From NCBI RefSeq assembly GCF_900113965.1, contig NZ_FORI01000008.1, positions 62,001 through 126,000 of the forward strand: DNA of 64,000 nucleotides, written 5' to 3'. The notes under the pieces were generated by a model. It was not told the DNA's origin. It saw only the letters and a program-made list of their open reading frames with translations, and made no database searches. The stretch is from Treponema bryantii. Lineage in GTDB: Bacteria; Spirochaetota; Spirochaetia; Treponematales; Treponemataceae. The position numbers were made by a program, and so were the translations under genes. Of the stretch, positions 33,424 through 41,243 are shown one piece after another. Each line of letters begins with the position of its first letter. Positions within the stretch are counted from its first letter, which is position 1.

Positions 33424-34467
33424 ATGAAAAACTATGTTAATTGGGCGATTCTTGCCCCCGGACGCATTGCCAACGCAATGGCAACTGCAATGAATGGAAT
33501 CAAAAACGGAAAATTACCAAACATCAGCGGAGACAAAATCCGCCTATATGCTGTAGCTAGCCGAAATCTGGAACGCGCAAAAGAGTTCGCAGACAAATGG
33601 CATTTTGAAAAAGCCTACGGAAGCTACGAAGAACTTTACAACGATCCTGAGGTAGATGCAGTTTATATAGCAAATCCGCATGCATTTCACCTGGATTCTG
33701 TACTCGGCTGTCTTAAAAGCGGCAAGCACGTACTTTGCGAAAAGCCTGCCGGCTGCTCACGCGATCAGCTGAATAAAATGACTTCACTTGCCCGCGAAAA
33801 AAATCTCTTCTTTATGGAAGCAATGTGGACTGCTTTCAATCCATGTATCAGAGAAATCAAAAAGGAAATTTCAGCAGGTACAATCGGAAACATTATCAAT
33901 ATTGATTCACGCTTCTGCAACAGAAATCCTTATGACCCGAACGACAGAAACTACGATCCAAGACAGGCCGGTGGTGCACTGCTCGATCTCGGTATCTACA
34001 ACATCTACTTTGCCATGATGCTGGCAGACTTCTCTCCAATCACAGCAGAAAGCTCGGCAGTCCGTATGCTCAAAGGGGTTGATGCCTGGAACAGCGTAAA
34101 TCTTACTTTTGAAAACGGAATAGTAACCAGCTTCCAGGATGCAATGGATGTTCCTTCAACAACCGGAACTCATGACGCAGTTATATATGGAACAAAAGGC
34201 TTTATCACCGTAGAAAATTTCTTTATGGCAACAAAAGCTGATGTTCATGTTTATAAAAACATCTGGGGAAGCGAGAACGAAGTTATCCGCGAAATCAGAG
34301 AGCCGTTTGCAGTAAACGGTTACGAGTACGAATGTGCTCATGCAACAGAATTTATTCTTACCGGCCGCACCGAATCAGACGTCCACACCTTCAAAAAATC
34401 AGAAGATTTAATTGATACAATGGACGCCCTGCGCCGCGACTGGGGAATGAAGTACCCGTGGGAATAA
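33424..34467 (+). CDS. Gfo/Idh/MocA-family oxidoreductase
   Basis: A 347-residue NAD(P)-dependent sugar oxidoreductase-like protein. The N-terminal Rossmann domain starts NWAILAPGRIANAMATAM and includes DPEVDAVYIANPHAFHLDSVLGCLKSGKHVLCEKP, with the conserved EKP Lys. The C-terminal domain has MEAMWTAFNP and AGGALLDLGIYNIYF. This is close to the dihydrodiol/glucose-fructose oxidoreductase branch; the substrate is unknown. TATAAT (33412-33417) ends 6 bases before the ATG with no Shine-Dalgarno sequence. It lies between GH130 and GH39 genes. Confidence 0.9.
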   Translation: MKNYVNWAILAPGRIANAMATAMNGIKNGKLPNISGDKIRLYAVASRNLERAKEFADKWHFEKAYGSYEELYNDPEVDAVYIANPHAFHLDSVLGCLKSGKHVLCEKPAGCSRDQLNKMTSLAREKNLFFMEAMWTAFNPCIREIKKEISAGTIGNIINIDSRFCNRNPYDPNDRNYDPRQAGGALLDLGIYNIYFAMMLADFSPITAESSAVRMLKGVDAWNSVNLTFENGIVTSFQDAMDVPSTTGTHDAVIYGTKGFITVENFFMATKADVHVYKNIWGSENEVIREIREPFAVNGYEYECAHATEFILTGRTESDVHTFKKSEDLIDTMDALRRDWGMKYPWE

Positions 34468-34480
34468 ATACACACAAACA

Positions 34481-34575
34481 CGGTGGTTGAGTAGATGCGA
34501 AGCATCGTATCGAAACCAAAGTTTTATAATATACGATGGTTTCGATACACTCGCTAAGCGAGTACTCAACCATCG
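34481..34575. repeat. Two inverted family A palindromes upstream of the GH39 gene
   Basis: Copies at 34481-34518 and 34535-34575 in opposite orientation. Each has the conserved TGGTTGAGTA and TATCGAAACCA arms and its own inner stem (GATGCGAAGCATC; CTCGCTAAGCGAG). They start 14 bases past the Gfo/Idh/MocA stop and end about 32 bases before the GH39 start, so the GH39 mRNA may carry them. Confidence 0.87.
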
Positions 34576-34606
34576 GAGACAAAACAATACAATAAGGAAC
34601 ACTAAA

Positions 34607-36163
34607 ATGAATTACAAAATCACCGGTGACGAAAACATCACCTTTAACAACAATGCCTTCTACTGTATCGGAACCGGCCGTATGGGCCTTGCCCTTCAGA
34701 AACACTACTTTGAACAGCTCAAGCTGGTTCAGGAAAAAATCGGCTTTGAACATATCCGCGGCCACGGACTCTTCCACGACGACATGGCAATTTACCATGA
34801 ATTCCAGGAAGGCGTTTCACAGTTTGGCCCGCACGCCTACGAAGGCTGGGATGAGAAAAAAGTTCAGGTAGAATACAACTGGACCTACCTAGACCTCGTA
34901 ATGGATTCTTACAAAGAACTCCACATCAAACCTTTTATTGAGCTTGGCTTTATGCCAAAGCAGCTCGCAAGCGGAGACAACACAATCTTCTATTGGAAAG
35001 GAAACACAACTCCACCAAAGAACTACGAGCGCTGGGCAAATCTTATAAAGGCAACTCTCCAGCATCTTATGGACCGCTACGGCACCGAAGAAGTTGTTAC
35101 CTGGCCGGTTGAAGTATGGAACGAGCCGAACCTTCCGGGCTTCTGGAAAGACGCAAATATGGAAGAATATTTCAAACTTTATGATGTTTCTTCCCGCGCT
35201 GTAAAAGAAGTTGATAAGCGCTTTAAGGTTGGCGGCCCGGCAGTCTGTGGCGGAACAGACAAGGAATGGATTAAAGCCTTCCTCGAGTTTGTACGCAAGA
35301 ATAAGTGCCCGCTCGACTTTGTAAGCCGCCACCACTACACCACCGAGTTCCCTAACTACGACGGTCACTACGGTTACCCAAAACTTCATCCAAAAACAAA
35401 GTGTTTTGAACAGCTCGACTCAACCCGCGGAATTGTAGACTCTTTCAAAGAATTCAAGGGAATGGACATTAATGTAACAGAGTTCAACACCTCATACATT
35501 CCAAATGCCCCTGTTCATGACATGAACCTCAATGCCGCTTATGTTGCACTTATGCTCTCATGCTTTGGCGATAATCATAAGTCTTATTCTTACTGGACTT
35601 TCGGCGATATTTTTGAAGAAGGCGGAGTTCCTTTCACTCCATTCCACGGAGGCTTCGGACTTGTTGCAAACGGCCTCATTCCAAAACCAACTTTCTGGAC
35701 ATTTGCTTTCTATAAGAAACTTACAAAGAACTACGAGAAGTGCGTTTTGAAAACTCCAAACTGTGTAGTTGTAAAGCGCACAGACGGAAGCTTTGCAGGC
35801 GTGACATGGAATGTAGATGAAGAAATGAGCGGTAAAGAACTTAAGCTCGATTTGACCTTCCCGCTCGAAAATAAAGCAAAAGGCAAAACTGCAGATGAAA
35901 AACTTCCGAATGTGCTTGTGACAGAACTTGTAGATGAAGAAGTCTGCAATCCGCTTAAGGTCTGGCATGATATGGGAGAACCGGCAAATCCGAGTCAGGA
36001 GCAGCTGGAGCTTTTGCGTGCAAGTGCTCAGCCGTTTGTTCAGACAAAAAGAAGCGGAAACAAAGTGAGCCTTGTCCTCAAGGAAAACGCAGTCTGCTAT
36101 TTTGAAATAAAGGCTGCGTCAATAATCAGCGACCGCGGTTATACCTACGGAAGACTTTATTAA
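34607..36163 (+). CDS. Family 39 glycoside hydrolase (beta-xylosidase type)
   Basis: A 518-residue intracellular enzyme. The barrel has IGTGRMGLALQKHY near residue 21, the acid/base Glu173 in VEVWNEPNLPGFW, a RHHYTTEFPN strand and the nucleophile Glu292 in INVTEFNTSY, then the C-terminal beta domain. This is the GH39 clan-A pattern; xylosides are the usual substrate. I start at the ATG at 34607 with AAGGA upstream; the longer frame from 34487 would translate the palindromic repeat (the MSRCEASYRN peptide). It fits the locus's role in plant-glycan breakdown. Confidence 0.9.
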   Translation: MNYKITGDENITFNNNAFYCIGTGRMGLALQKHYFEQLKLVQEKIGFEHIRGHGLFHDDMAIYHEFQEGVSQFGPHAYEGWDEKKVQVEYNWTYLDLVMDSYKELHIKPFIELGFMPKQLASGDNTIFYWKGNTTPPKNYERWANLIKATLQHLMDRYGTEEVVTWPVEVWNEPNLPGFWKDANMEEYFKLYDVSSRAVKEVDKRFKVGGPAVCGGTDKEWIKAFLEFVRKNKCPLDFVSRHHYTTEFPNYDGHYGYPKLHPKTKCFEQLDSTRGIVDSFKEFKGMDINVTEFNTSYIPNAPVHDMNLNAAYVALMLSCFGDNHKSYSYWTFGDIFEEGGVPFTPFHGGFGLVANGLIPKPTFWTFAFYKKLTKNYEKCVLKTPNCVVVKRTDGSFAGVTWNVDEEMSGKELKLDLTFPLENKAKGKTADEKLPNVLVTELVDEEVCNPLKVWHDMGEPANPSQEQLELLRASAQPFVQTKRSGNKVSLVLKENAVCYFEIKAASIISDRGYTYGRLY

Positions 36164-36168
36164 AACCG

Positions 36169-36195
36169 CGGTGGTTGAGCCTGTCGAAACCACCG
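36169..36195. repeat. Family A palindrome after the GH39 gene
   Basis: A 27-base copy beginning CGGTGGTTGAGC and ending CGAAACCACCG, identical to the in-frame copy in the M28 peptidase gene. It begins 5 bases past the GH39 stop. Confidence 0.88.
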
Positions 36196-36210
36196 TAATC
36201 AGGAGACCAC

Positions 36211-37095
36211 ATGGAATACACATCCAGCTCAGACAAAATCACCCAAGACTATTTTGACACCCTGCTTCTCGAATCGCGCTACATAGACTCAAACCTCCCT
36301 TCTACAAAGCTTGAGCTCTACGGACGAACCTTCGACACACCGGTTATGACTGCAGCCCTTTCTCATCTGGACAACACCGCTGAAAACGGAATGGTAAAAT
36401 ATGCTCAGGCCGCAGCCAAAGCAAACGCGGTTCACTGGGTTGGAATGGGTGAAGATAAAGAGCTCGAAGAAATAACTGCAACAGGCGCCGCCACAATCAA
36501 AATCATAAAGCCTCATGCTGATAATAAGGAAGTATTCCGCAAAATCGAGCATGCTAAAAAGGCAGGCTGTTTTGCTGTCGGCATGGATATTGATCACGCC
36601 TTCAACGGAAGCGGAGGTTACGATAATGTACTCGGACTTGATATGAAGCCGAAGTCTACATAAGAGCTTGCAGATTTTGTGAAAGCCGCAGAAATTCCTT
36701 TTATTGTAAAAGGAGTTCTCAGCACAAAAGACGCAGAAAAATGTCTTAAAGCTGGCTGTAAAGGAATCCAGCTTTCGCACCACCACGGAATAATGCAGTA
36801 TGCAGTTCCGCCTCTTATGATGCTAAGTGAGATTCTGCAGGTTACCCGCGGCGAAATCCCGGTATTTATCGACTGCGGAATTGAAAGCGGTATGGATGTA
36901 TATAAGTGCCTCGCCCTCGGTGCAACAGCCGTAAGCGTTGGCCGCCACCTGATGCCGCTATTAAAGGAAGGCGCAGAGGCAACTGCTGCCCGCATAAAAG
37001 AGATGACAGGAGAACTCGCCGCAACCATGGCAAGAACCGGCGTGCGAGACCTCAACAGCTTCGACCCTATGGTTATTCATCAAAGGAGATTTTAA
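36211..37095 (+). pseudogene. FMN-dependent alpha-hydroxy-acid oxidase-like gene interrupted by a stop
   Basis: Two segments in the same frame, 36211-36660 and 36664-37095, separated by one TAA at 36661-36663. Together they encode about 294 residues of the FMN-dependent alpha-hydroxy-acid dehydrogenase family: TPVMTAALSHL, the FMN-phosphate and catalytic region (FIVKGVLSTKDAEKCLKAG, IQLSHHHGIMQ) and FIDCGIESGMDVYKCLALGATAVSVGRHLM. The sequence resumes as ELADFVKA with no loss of residues, so a single base change (AAA or CAA to TAA) is the likely cause. The protein would lose the catalytic half, unless the stop is read through. It could also be a sequencing error. Confidence 0.8.
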
Positions 37096-37129
37096 CCCTG
37101 TTCTTAGGCAGCTCACCACAGATGCAGAG

Positions 37130-37765
37130 TTATTTCACCGTTACCACAAGCACCCGCCCGTGCTCCACACTAACCTCAGCTACCTTTCCCGGCAGCACTT
37201 CGTTGCTGATTCCAAGCTGAAAATCTGCGCTGAGGCTGGCGTTCTCCAGCGGGTACTTTGCATTTTTAATAGTCACACCGCTAACATCGCCCGCAACAGT
37301 TAAAACAGAAAAATAAGAACAATTATCTTCAATTAACAAAGGCTTGCTTCCGGCAATCTGCATTACAGAATAATCATCAATAAGCACAGCATTTTTTCCA
37401 AGCCCTTCAAGATATAATAGAATAGAAATATTTCCCAGCGCATGGTCAAAGCGGCCGCCCATTGCACCGAGAATTAAAAAATCAGAATAGCCGCGTTCTA
37501 CCGCAAGCTTTACCGCATACAGTGTATCGGTGTCATCTTTTTCACGGGGAAGTTTTATGATTTCACACTGCTCTTCATATTTTGAGAGGACATCAGAATC
37601 ACAAGAATCAAAATCACCAACAATAAGATTTGGTTTTATACCAAGGCTTTCAGCGTGAGAAAGTCCTCCGTCGCAGAAAATAAAATAATCATCCTTACGA
37701 AGAAAAGAAATTGCAGAGCCGTAATTGTGAATCTCACCGGCCGCAACAATCACACAGCGGCTCAC
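37130..37765 (-). CDS. Thiamine diphosphokinase
   Basis: A 211-residue thiamine pyrophosphokinase that converts thiamine to thiamine diphosphate. Motifs are FCDGGLSHAESLGIKPNLIVGDFDSC (residues about 32-58), PREKDDTDTLYAVKLA, LGAMGGRFDHALGNI and a C-terminal beta domain. I choose the GTG at 37765, which overlaps the stop of the upstream CYTH gene by 4 bases; the longer frame from 37792 is less likely. The two genes are probably one transcript. Confidence 0.88.
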   Translation of the reverse strand: MSRCVIVAAGEIHNYGSAISFLRKDDYFIFCDGGLSHAESLGIKPNLIVGDFDSCDSDVLSKYEEQCEIIKLPREKDDTDTLYAVKLAVERGYSDFLILGAMGGRFDHALGNISILLYLEGLGKNAVLIDDYSVMQIAGSKPLLIEDNCSYFSVLTVAGDVSGVTIKNAKYPLENASLSADFQLGISNEVLPGKVAEVSVEHGRVLVVTVK

Positions 37766-38394
37766 ACAGCACCCCGCAAAATCTCCATCCAACTGCGCGA
37801 ATCACGCTTTGCAGAATCCAGCCCAAACAATTCAATAAACTTTGCAAGCGCAACACGAACTTCATCAGCCGCAAGTCCTGAATCCTGTTCATCAGTAACT
37901 TCTACTTCAATATATTTCAGGCCGTTTACCTTCTCAAGTTCAAGATGGAATTCACAGCCTGCTAAAACTTCAGACTCGCAGTAAACAGAAAGAGAATCCT
38001 TACGCTTTTCAAAAAACTGATGATAGTCCGAAAACATAAGAAGCTCGCGGACAACTTCCGGTTTTTCAATAAAGGTTTCATCCTCGCGGTTCAACTCAAC
38101 GCCATTCTCAACAGTCTTACGCTTAATACAGAAAAAAGCCTTAGGTTCAGTTTTTTCATAACGTTCACTACGGATACGAATAACCTGAGGCTCTCCGGCT
38201 GCAAGACCTTCTTCTCTGGTTGCATAGCGTGAAAAATAAGAATCAGTTTTCAGAATATGCTCAACAGGGCACGGAACATCACCATGCTTACAGATTTTAA
38301 GCCCGGCAATTTTTTCATCGCCATAAATCACATAGTAAATCTTATCGTACTGTTCATCCGTCAACGGAATCTTAATTTCTATCTCGCGTCCCAT
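37762..38394 (-). CDS. CYTH-domain protein
   Basis: A 210-residue protein of the CYTH superfamily, which includes class IV adenylate cyclases and inorganic triphosphatases. The signature EIEIKIPL is at residues 4-11; further clusters of charged residues fit the tunnel (QVIRIRSERY, FCIKRKTVENGVELNREDE, FHLELEKVNGLKYIEVEV). The activity cannot be chosen from sequence. Start with GAGGG. It is coupled to the thiamine diphosphokinase gene by a GTGA overlap, which may suggest a role with triphosphates. Confidence 0.85.
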   Translation of the reverse strand: MGREIEIKIPLTDEQYDKIYYVIYGDEKIAGLKICKHGDVPCPVEHILKTDSYFSRYATREEGLAAGEPQVIRIRSERYEKTEPKAFFCIKRKTVENGVELNREDETFIEKPEVVRELLMFSDYHQFFEKRKDSLSVYCESEVLAGCEFHLELEKVNGLKYIEVEVTDEQDSGLAADEVRVALAKFIELFGLDSAKRDSRSWMEILRGAV

Positions 38395-38402
38395 ATTCCC
38401 TC

Positions 38403-38446
38403 GTCATGCTAAACGAACTCGTCATGCTGAACTTGTTTCAGCATCT
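38403..38446. repeat. Palindromic repeat between CYTH and thioesterase genes
   Basis: CGTCATGCTGAACTTGTTTC followed by AGCATCT, with arms ATGCTGAA and TTCAGCAT, preceded by a partial copy (CGTCATGCTAAACGAACT). The thioesterase stop codon overlaps the last two bases of the repeat. Confidence 0.7.
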
Positions 38447-38870
38447 ATTTCTGTCCAGCCTCGTAAATACCCTTCAAATCCGCATAGAACTCCGGATATC
38501 TTTTTTCAATCAGAACCGGCACCCCGCGGGTATCAAGGAAACAGTGAGTACTCTTTCCAAGGAAAACCACATCGCCCTCGCACTTAAACTCATACGAAAA
38601 AGTGAGTTTAGCCGCAGAAAGCTTTTCAATACCTACCATAATCTCAATAGTCTGAGGGAAAGTTGTAGACTTTTTGTACACACCCTCCACCGACATAACC
38701 GGCGACGCCATACCCTCTTCCTCAAGCTTAATAAAGCTCCATCCAAGCTGATCCAGAAAATCAACGCGCGCCTCTTCCATGTAGCGGATATAATTTGAAT
38801 GATGAGTAATCCCCATCTTGTCCGTTTCGTAATAATTAACTTTGTGTAAATAAGGTTTAATAGTTTTCAT
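38445..38870 (-). CDS. Acyl-CoA thioesterase (4-hydroxybenzoyl-CoA thioesterase/YbgC type)
   Basis: A 141-residue hotdog-fold protein. The family signature is NYYETDKMGITHHSNYIRYMEEARVDFL, with the catalytic Asp in the YETDKMG turn; the rest (FSYEFKCEGDVVFLGKSTHCFLD) fits the hotdog sheet. It should hydrolyse short or aromatic acyl-CoA thioesters. A promoter (TTGACA, 17-base spacer, GAAAAT at 38884-38879) lies so close that I place the start at the ATG at 38870 rather than at 38876. Confidence 0.87.
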   Translation of the reverse strand: MKTIKPYLHKVNYYETDKMGITHHSNYIRYMEEARVDFLDQLGWSFIKLEEEGMASPVMSVEGVYKKSTTFPQTIEIMVGIEKLSAAKLTFSYEFKCEGDVVFLGKSTHCFLDTRGVPVLIEKRYPEFYADLKGIYEAGQK

Positions 38871-38878
38871 ATACATGT

Positions 38879-38907
38879 ATTTTCGACATTTTTTCTCTTT
38901 TTGTCAA
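38879..38907 (-). promoter_or_regulatory. Promoter of the thioesterase
   Basis: On the minus strand TTGACA (38907-38902), a 17-base spacer and GAAAAT (38884-38879). The expected start site near 38872 is 2-3 bases from the ATG at 38870. Confidence 0.6.
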
Positions 38908-38975
38908 TCTAGATTGCTTCGTCGCTACGCTCCTCGCAATGACTGTCATTGCGAGCCGAAGGCGTGGCAATCCAT
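38908..38975. repeat. Inverted pair of GCAATGAC-type palindromic repeats
   Basis: Two related halves face each other: GATTGCTTCGTCGCTACGC...GCAATGAC (38912-38943) and GTCATTGCGAGCCGAAGGCG...GGCAATCC (38945-38973). They form one long imperfect hairpin. The GGATTGCC arms recur at 41218-41241. It lies between the divergent thioesterase and sufC promoters. Confidence 0.8.
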
Positions 38976-39023
38976 TGCCCCTATAATCCACCAATTTACT
39001 AGGCAAAAATCTTTAGAAAACAG

Positions 39024-39052
39024 TTGTAGATAACGCTTTTTTTTACTATATT
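39024..39052 (+). promoter_or_regulatory. Promoter of sufCB
   Basis: TTGTAG (39024-39029), a 17-base spacer and TATATT (39047-39052), inside a run TATATTATAAC. The start site would fall at the ATG at 39059, so sufC is probably read from a leaderless mRNA. No Fur- or IscR-type site is recognisable. Confidence 0.5.
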
Positions 39053-39058
39053 ATAACC

Positions 39059-39796
39059 ATGTTATTAGACGTACAAAACTTAAACGCAGGTCTTGAAGAC
39101 GGAAAACAAATTCTCAACGACCTCAATATACAGATTGGTCAGGGCGAAACACACGTTCTGATGGGACCAAACGGTGCCGGAAAATCTTCTCTCGGTAACG
39201 CTTTGATGGGAAATCCCGTTTACAAAATCACAGGCGGAAAAATCCTTTTCAAAGACACCGACATTACAGAAGAAAGTGCCGACAAGCGCGCAAAGCTCGG
39301 AATGTTCATGAGCTTCCAGAGCCCCCTCGAGGTTCCTGGCATTTCGCTCGAAGCATTTATCCGCTCAGCAATTCAGCAGAAAACCGGCGAGCACGTAAAG
39401 CTCTTCCAGTTCCAGAAGGAGCTTAAGCGCTGCATGGAGCTTTTGAGCATGAATCCGGATTACGCACGCCGCGATCTCAACGTAGGCTTTTCAGGCGGTG
39501 AACGCAAAAAGTCTGAAATCCTTCAGCTTCTTATGCTCAAGCCAGACTTCGCCATCCTCGACGAAACCGACTCTGGCCTGGACGTAGACGCCATTCGCTT
39601 TGTTGCAAAGGGAATCGAAGAGTACCGCAAAATGACAAACGGCTCCCTCCTGATTATCACCCACACAACAAAGATCCTCGAAGGCCTTTCCGTAGACAAA
39701 ACCCACATCCTGGTCAAAGGCCACATCGTAAAAACTGGAGACGGACAGTTATTCAAGGAAATCAACGAAAAGGGATTCGAGGAATTCATTAAATAA
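39059..39796 (+). CDS. sufC: Fe-S cluster assembly ATPase SufC
   Basis: A 245-residue ABC-type ATPase that drives the SufBCD scaffold in the cytoplasm. Walker A is GPNGAGKSS (residues 38-46), the Q-loop is MSFQSPLEVPGI, the signature is NVGFSGGERKKSEILQ, Walker B is PDFAILDETDSGLD, and the switch His lies in IITHTTKIL. This matches SufC, including the SufC-specific SGLDVDA segment. It heads the suf cluster and is 4 bases before sufB. Confidence 0.96.
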   Translation: MLLDVQNLNAGLEDGKQILNDLNIQIGQGETHVLMGPNGAGKSSLGNALMGNPVYKITGGKILFKDTDITEESADKRAKLGMFMSFQSPLEVPGISLEAFIRSAIQQKTGEHVKLFQFQKELKRCMELLSMNPDYARRDLNVGFSGGERKKSEILQLLMLKPDFAILDETDSGLDVDAIRFVAKGIEEYRKMTNGSLLIITHTTKILEGLSVDKTHILVKGHIVKTGDGQLFKEINEKGFEEFIK

Positions 39797-39800
39797 TTTT

Positions 39801-41213
39801 ATGGAAGATAAACAAACAATAGAAGATATAAACAGAGAGTTTTACGATTTCCGCTATGAAGAGACAGAAGAAAACACCTTCCGTCTTGAATCAGGTTTAA
39901 CCCCGGAAATTGTAACTAAAATCTCAGATGAAAAAGACGACCCTGACTGGATGCGGGAATTCCGCCTCAAGTCGCTCGAAACATATAACTACTTAAGAGT
40001 TCCAAAATGGGGCCCTTCAATCGACGGACTCAACATAGACAACATTGCAACCTACGTTCGCCCGAAAACTCAAATGAGCGGCAAATGGGAAGACGTTCCT
40101 GACGACATTAAGGAAACCTTTGAAAAGCTTGGCATTCCGGAAGCAGAACGAAAATCTCTTGCCGGCGTTGGCGCACAGTACGACTCTGAGTTAGTTTACC
40201 ATAACGTACAGAACGAAGTTTCAAAACAGGGCGTAGTTTATCTTGGCTTTGAAGAAGCTCTTAAATCGCCAGAATGGGGGCCTATGGTAAAGGAATACTT
40301 TATGACTCTCATTACTCCAAAGGACCACAAGTTTGCAGCCCTTCACGGAGCAGTATGGTCGGGAGGTTCTTTTGTATATGTTCCAAAGGGAGTTCACCTT
40401 TCCTTCCCTCTTCAGTCTTACTTCCGCCTCAATGCCCGCGGAGCCGGACAGTTTGAACACACACTGATTATTGTAGACGAAGGCGCAGACCTGCACTTTA
40501 TAGAAGGCTGTTCTGCACCAAAATATAACGAAGCAAACCTGCACGCCGGAGCCGTTGAGCTTTTTGTAAAAAAAGGAGCTCACCTGCGCTACTCAACCAT
40601 CGAAAACTGGTCTAAGAATATGTACAACCTCAACACCAAGCGTGCCCGCGTAGAAGAAGGAGCTTCCATTGAATGGGTAAGCGGTTCCTTCGGCAGCCAC
40701 GTAAGCTACCTCTACCCGGAAAGCGACCTGGTTGGCCGCGGTGCTAAATCAGAGTTCACAGGAATTACCTTTGCCGGTGCGGGCCAGGAACTGGACACAG
40801 GTGCCAAGATGGTACACCTTGCGCCGAACACCTCAAGCCTTATTTCCACTAAGTCAATTTCTAAGGGCGGCGGAGTTTCCATTTACCGCTCAGCTGTATA
40901 TATCGACAAAAACGCAACCGGCAGTAAAACAAGCGTTTCCTGCGAAAGCCTTATGCTCGATTCAGAAAGCCGTTCAGACACAATTCCTGCAATGGTAATT
41001 AAAACTGACGAATGTGATGTAGGACACGAAGCAAAAATCGGCCGCATTTCAAACGACGCAATTTTCTATCTCATGTCACGTGGAATCCCAGAGGACGAAG
41101 CCCGCAGTATGATTGTAAGCGGCTTTGCAAACCCGGTAAGTAAAGAGCTGCCGCTCGAATATGCCGTTGAGATGAATAATCTTATTAAGCTTGAGATGAA
41201 GGGAAATTGTTAG
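39801..41213 (+). CDS. sufB: Fe-S cluster assembly protein SufB
   Basis: A 470-residue beta-helix scaffold protein. Conserved SufB segments are seen: KLGIPEAERKSLAGVGAQYDSE, WSGGSFVYVPKGVHLSFPLQSYFR, LIIVDEGADLHFIEGCSAP, and the C-terminal KTDECDVGHEAKIGRISNDAIFYLMSRG. The Cys in CSAP and in DECDVGHEA are near the positions needed for cluster assembly. It forms the SufBCD complex with SufC and with SufD, encoded 2.6 kb downstream. A palindrome begins 4 bases past the stop. Confidence 0.96.
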   Translation: MEDKQTIEDINREFYDFRYEETEENTFRLESGLTPEIVTKISDEKDDPDWMREFRLKSLETYNYLRVPKWGPSIDGLNIDNIATYVRPKTQMSGKWEDVPDDIKETFEKLGIPEAERKSLAGVGAQYDSELVYHNVQNEVSKQGVVYLGFEEALKSPEWGPMVKEYFMTLITPKDHKFAALHGAVWSGGSFVYVPKGVHLSFPLQSYFRLNARGAGQFEHTLIIVDEGADLHFIEGCSAPKYNEANLHAGAVELFVKKGAHLRYSTIENWSKNMYNLNTKRARVEEGASIEWVSGSFGSHVSYLYPESDLVGRGAKSEFTGITFAGAGQELDTGAKMVHLAPNTSSLISTKSISKGGGVSIYRSAVYIDKNATGSKTSVSCESLMLDSESRSDTIPAMVIKTDECDVGHEAKIGRISNDAIFYLMSRGIPEDEARSMIVSGFANPVSKELPLEYAVEMNNLIKLEMKGNC

Positions 41214-41217
41214 AATT

Positions 41218-41241
41218 GGATTGCCACGTCGCTGGCAATCC
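41218..41241. repeat. Palindrome between sufB and the EAL gene
   Basis: A perfect 9-bp stem GGATTGCCA/TGGCAATCC around CGTCGC. It fills the space between two convergent stops (sufB at 41213, the EAL gene at 41244) and probably works as a 3' hairpin for both. Its arms match the repeat at 38908-38975. Confidence 0.8.
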
Positions 41242-41243
41242 AC

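Noticed and set aside
34487-34606. An extended N-terminus for the GH39 enzyme from 34487
   Set aside because: The added 40 residues are read from the family A palindrome pair, and the ATG at 34607 has its own Shine-Dalgarno sequence.
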